Of a stretch of DNA of 64,000 bases, positions 60,487 to 64,000 are shown one piece after another. The notes under the pieces were generated by a model. That model was not told the DNA's origin, did not search any database, and saw nothing but the letters and a program-made list of their open reading frames with translations. The translations under genes and the position numbers were made by a program. This DNA comes from Dugong dugon (lineage: Eukaryota; Chordata; Mammalia; Sirenia; Dugongidae): positions 113,562,650 through 113,626,649 of the forward strand of contig CM057469.1 of assembly GCA_030035585.1 (NCBI GenBank). The letters are read 5' to 3'. Every line of letters starts with the position of its first letter. The stretch's first letter is position 1.

Positions 60487-60600
60487 GGTACAAATGGTTA
60501 ACCATTTGGCTGCTATCCAAACAGCCCACCCAGAGGCCCCTCAGAAGAAAGGCCTGGTGATCTACTTGACCCAACAGCAACTGGTTAGAGCTGTCCAAGA
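60487..60600 (+). repeat. AfroSINE with internal deletion
   Basis: Head CTGGTACAAATGGTTAACC and interior CCACCCAGAGGCCCCTCAG, AAGAAAGGCCTGGTGATCTA are present. The sequence then jumps to CAACAGCAACTGGTTAG, the extreme tail. The central part, including the RTE-like region before the tail, is missing. Confidence 0.8.
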
Positions 60601-60960
60601 CCTTAAGGAACCTATATCCTAATACGGAAGACTAATGTGAGCCGTTTTTACAATGTAACATAAATTGATGGTAAAATGCAGCAGTGGAGGCGTGTGACAT
60701 GGAAGCATAGAGAAGAGTCAGATTTAATTTCAGGTGGTATCTGACCCCAAGCATGAATGCTTATTAAGTCACCAAGAGAAAGTCTGGTGGCACCTTCTGC
60801 TACTGCTGCAAGGCACGTGGCTGCATATGTGCCATAAAGCACTTACTGCCCAGTGGCATATGGCAAAAAGCTACTCTGTTTCAAATGGTAACACTCTGTC
60901 CAACTTTGCCCTTGTAGAGACTTACTTCCTGTGCTGTGGATCTCTTCAGCCATCGCCAGC
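60601..60960. other. No gene or repeat identified
   Basis: Non-coding DNA with no recognised element. Confidence 0.4.
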
Positions 60961-61247
60961 TAGTGGCGTATCTAGGTATTGCATTGGTACGGTCCATTGT
61001 CCTTCCTCAAGCACAGTAATGTGTTAATGAAAAGATTAACCAGCTTGACTTGTATTTTTGAGCTGATATTAGGGTAAAGTTATCTAAAAGAGGGATGTCA
61101 TATATTTGGACACCACAATTTCAGTGCTTGACCTAGGCGCCATTTTCGGCAGATACACTGCTCCGCCATATAGAGTTAATAGAAACTTCTGAGTGGCACC
61201 ACGCACCCCGGACTGTGCAATACCTGCCACACACTAGTACGCCTCTG
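60961..61247. repeat. Small CpG-rich element with terminal inverted repeats
   Basis: TAGTGGCGTATCTAGG at 60961-60976 and CACTAGTACGCCTCTG (61232-61247) are imperfect inverted repeats of each other. The 287-base block between contains CGCCATTTTCGGC and is CpG-richer than its flanks. This fits a non-autonomous DNA transposon. No target duplication was found and no family is named. Confidence 0.4.
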
Positions 61248-61559
61248 CGGAAGACTCTTCAGCCTCTTGTAAACGAATCATCCCTGTAATAAAGGGCAAT
61301 AAAGGCTGACCAGAGCCTCAAGGTTCTGCATAGGGCAGGACATTGCTACAGCTGCCCTCTGAGCTGCTGCTGAAAAACAAAACAGTCAACCTGTGCTGCT
61401 CTGAATGAGCCAAGAAATGGAGTGCATCACCTTGCTTTCACTTGCCGTTTGGGATTTCTTCAACGGAGCGAACTGCCCTCAAAGCAGTGGCCTCAGCCCT
61501 AGCTGCAACTTTTACACATCTGTGGCAATTTAAAAAATATTTCTGTCTGCTGTCTCTCC

Positions 61560-61670
61560 CAGATCAATTAAATCAGAACCTTTCAGGTAGATCCAGGCCT
61601 AGATATTTTAAAAATAGCCTCCCAGTTGATTAAAACGTGCACCGGAGGTTGAGAACACTGCCTTCGTGTT
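61560..61670 (+). repeat. MER5-type hAT remnant
   Basis: CAATTAAATCAGAACC, CAGGCCTAGATATTTTAAAA, and the end GGTTGAGAACACTG match the second half of MER5-class elements. Confidence 0.6.
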
Positions 61671-62454
61671 AAATTTAGGTTGTTTTCCCCTAAAGGTGGG
61701 GCACTGCAGGAAGTACCTGGGATGCTTTACCTAATTCCCCACACCTGCCTGGAGACCACCTGGCTCAAGATGGAGCAGACTATTTCCCAACCAGAAGCCA
61801 TCAAACACGGTGTACATATGTTTGTTTTTTACTCTCCAGTTAAGGCTTCCTCTTTTTTTTTTTTTTTTTTTTTTTAAGATCAGTTCATTATGGCTAATTA
61901 TTCTGTCTCACCAATTTGAGTATCTTCGCTTGGCCCTCTTCATATTCTTGTCAGTTACCATCAATTTGGCTATGTGTATATATATTCCACTCTTCTGTCT
62001 AAAGTTTAGGTGTAATTCAGATGGGTAAGTGTAAAAATCATCATTATACATATGTTTTTAAAATAGCTACTTATAGGTGAATTTACCTTGCCTTGATAGC
62101 AAAGCGCCCATAAATGTTCAGTTAGCTGGAGAACTCCTTTGGCTAAACATTCTCACAATCTACTTCTTTTATTTTTTTTAAAGTAATTTAATTTACTGAG
62201 ATGGTAGTAATAGCCCATTAGACTTTGCACTATGGGGAAGAAAGGGTATTTTTATCTACTTAAAAGCTAATAAAGATTCCCAGGGCTGAAAAATATTCAA
62301 ACCTCCCAATTATTTCCATCAAGTGATAAATTTAAAAGAAAAGAAAAAAGAAAAACCAAAAGTGTTAGCAAGCAAGCAATAATGACTGGGAGAAACTTAG
62401 GGAAGGATCATTGAATTCATCTTTGCTTTATAGCAACCTGATGGTCGTATACAT
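61671..62454. other. No gene or repeat identified; T-run
   Basis: A T-run at about 61852-61875 is the only regular feature. Confidence 0.45.
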
Positions 62455-62617
62455 AAACCAAAACCAAACCCATTGCCATCGAATTGATTATGACTCACGG
62501 CGACCCTATAGGACAGAACCGCCCCATAATGTTTCCAAGGACTGGCTGATGGCTTTGAACTGCTGACCTTTTGGTTAGCAGCCATAGCACTTAACTACTG
62601 CCCCAGCAGGGCTCCAG
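62455..62617 (-). repeat. AfroSINE (short subtype), antisense
   Basis: CCAAAACCAAACCCATTGCC, TTATGACTCACGGCGACCC, and TTTTGGTTAGCAGCCATAGC. Flanks CGTATACAT and CATATACAC are an imperfect duplication. Confidence 0.93.
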
Positions 62618-63561
62618 CCATATACACAGGGGTTATAAAAGGGTACCCTCTGACACTGAAAATAATAACAGCAGATATGTAATTGATGAAATTAACCATC
62701 TGTGGAAGTAACTCATAGGAGGAAATGATCCATATGTACGAGGCTACGGAGAATAGCTTGAAGGAGCTATTCCCCACCTTCTACCCACTACCCCTAACTT
62801 GGTTGCCAGCCACCCCAAAGATCACAGGGCTTACTTGCTTCATATTATTACTTTCCACCAAGGACCACAATGTTCACATGCTTGTAGCTCCCCAGCACTA
62901 CAGAGCGCTAAGCTTATAGACAGCCTCTATTGGTCCCTTTTTCACAATGAAGCTAAGATGAGTAGCTGGGTTGTTCTATATACTTTTAGAAGAATTGGCT
63001 AAATCTATCATGCTGTACTTCATTGTTTTCCTTAGTCATAACCCAAAATATACCTCTCCTGGGCATCTATACTCTCCTAAACCATCCTTATAATATTCTA
63101 TATTTCTTTGTCCCTCCCCATATTTCTCTCCCCCATTTTCTGTCAAAAATTTCACCCTGCCCTCTTGACCTCTGCTTCCATGATTAACTATCCTCCATCC
63201 CAAACCACTTCAATGAATGCTTGTATCTTCCTCAGCTGTTCATTATTATTAATATACCCTTTATTTCTGTCTTTATCTAAGCAGGTCACTTATAACCTAC
63301 TATTATGTTCTAGTGGTTTATGTGTTCTTCTCCCTACATCCTGACCTTTTGTTGTCTGACCTTAGAGTGAGGACTGAGTGTACTTTCCTAATTTTCTCCT
63401 GCTCTTAACAGTTTGATTTGAGAATTCTTAATTCTGGACTCTATCTTAATGCTAATAAACCATACTCCATTAGCAAGAAGGGCTCAAACTCATTGAATAT
63501 TACCAGCCATGCTTGACAGAATGCCTAATTTTTTACAATGGCAATTGAATTATGGCTCTCT
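62618..63561. other. No gene or repeat identified
   Basis: Non-coding DNA; frames of 60-80 codons only. Confidence 0.45.
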
Positions 63562-63573
63562 GGGCCTATTTCT

Positions 63574-63729
63574 AGGGCCCTGGTGGCTCAGTGGCTAAGC
63601 GTTTGGCTGCTAACCAAAAGGTCGGCAGTTCGAATCCTCCAGCTGGTCCTTGGAAACCCTGTGGGGCAGTTCTACTCTGTCCTAAAGGGTCGCTCTGAGT
63701 CAGAATCAACTTAATGGCAATGGGTTTTG
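63574..63729 (+). repeat. AfroSINE (short subtype) with target duplication
   Basis: GGGCCCTGGTGGCTCAGTGG head, TGCTAACCAAAAGGTCGGC B-box region, tail GGTCGCTCTGAGTCAGAATC. Flanks GGGCCTATTTCT (63562-63573) and GGACCTATTTCT (63730-63741) differ by one base. Confidence 0.95.
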
Positions 63730-63741
63730 GGACCTATTTCT

Positions 63742-64000
63742 TTATAAACTTGGACCCTCTTGGAAGTCCTAGATGCTTGAAATGGAGTCTAGCAGTGGGA
63801 GTTTGATTGAGAAAGGGCTCATGATATTCTCGGGTGGATTTAATTTCATGTGGCTGCCAGATAGCAACCAAAAATACCATTTGCCAGGATGACAGGTAAT
63901 ATGTATTAAACTGATTGAAAACATGAGAAGGCCACATTATCTTTGCAACTAAATATGCAGTAAACCTCATTTATTCAGACTAAGTAGGGTATGATCACTC
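63742..64000. other. Window end, nothing identified
   Basis: No gene or repeat recognised in the last bases. Confidence 0.4.

Overview
This 64-kb window is ordinary nuclear DNA of a placental mammal, most likely an afrotherian and probably an elephant. The main evidence is the interspersed repeats. A tRNA-headed SINE of the AfroSINE type ("GGTGGCACAGTGGTTAA..." head, "CTATGAGTCGGAATC" tail) occurs about 16 times on both strands. It sits alongside RTE (BovB-like) LINE copies that share its 3' tail, and three large copies of one L1 family. No bacterial, phage, plasmid or CRISPR feature is present. Most long reading frames are decayed retroelement genes or chance frames.

Layout. 0-9.1 kb: two ancient AfroSINEs, then a full-length but dead L1 on the minus strand (2261-9099) with target-site duplications. 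Its 3' end was later interrupted by a solo ERVL-MaLR-type LTR with a perfect 5-bp duplication. 9.1-15.5 kb: gene-free, with a DNA-transposon relic, an L1 3' end, one SINE and a second copy of the same LTR family. 15.5-19.1 kb: a second L1 inserted into a MER20 element; it has its 5' end but no 3' half, yet is flanked by 17-bp duplications. 19-41 kb: MIR, L2, RTE, AfroSINE and LTR fragments, including an RTE copy with a 5' inversion. 41.7-42.9 kb: the only convincing real gene part, a minus-strand terminal coding exon (73 codons) with a strong splice acceptor and a probable 3' UTR of about 1 kb; I do not recognise the gene. 43-49 kb: unique AT-rich DNA, presumably partly intron of that gene. 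49-54.2 kb: a third L1 (plus strand, 3' half missing) abutting, tail to tail, a 5' fragment of a processed UTP6 pseudogene. 54.2-64 kb: a small L1-tail insertion, a TAAT-rich candidate conserved non-coding element near 55.8-56.0 kb, more DNA-transposon, L2, RTE and AfroSINE copies, and a small CpG-rich element with terminal inverted repeats.

There is no gene system here in the operon sense. The most informative content is a layered record of retrotransposition (nested insertions, duplications, a twin-primed inversion, a 3'-truncated insertion, a tail-to-tail chimera), plus one genuine exon. I found no undescribed biological system that the sequence supports. Family names are from pattern recognition and were not checked against a repeat library.
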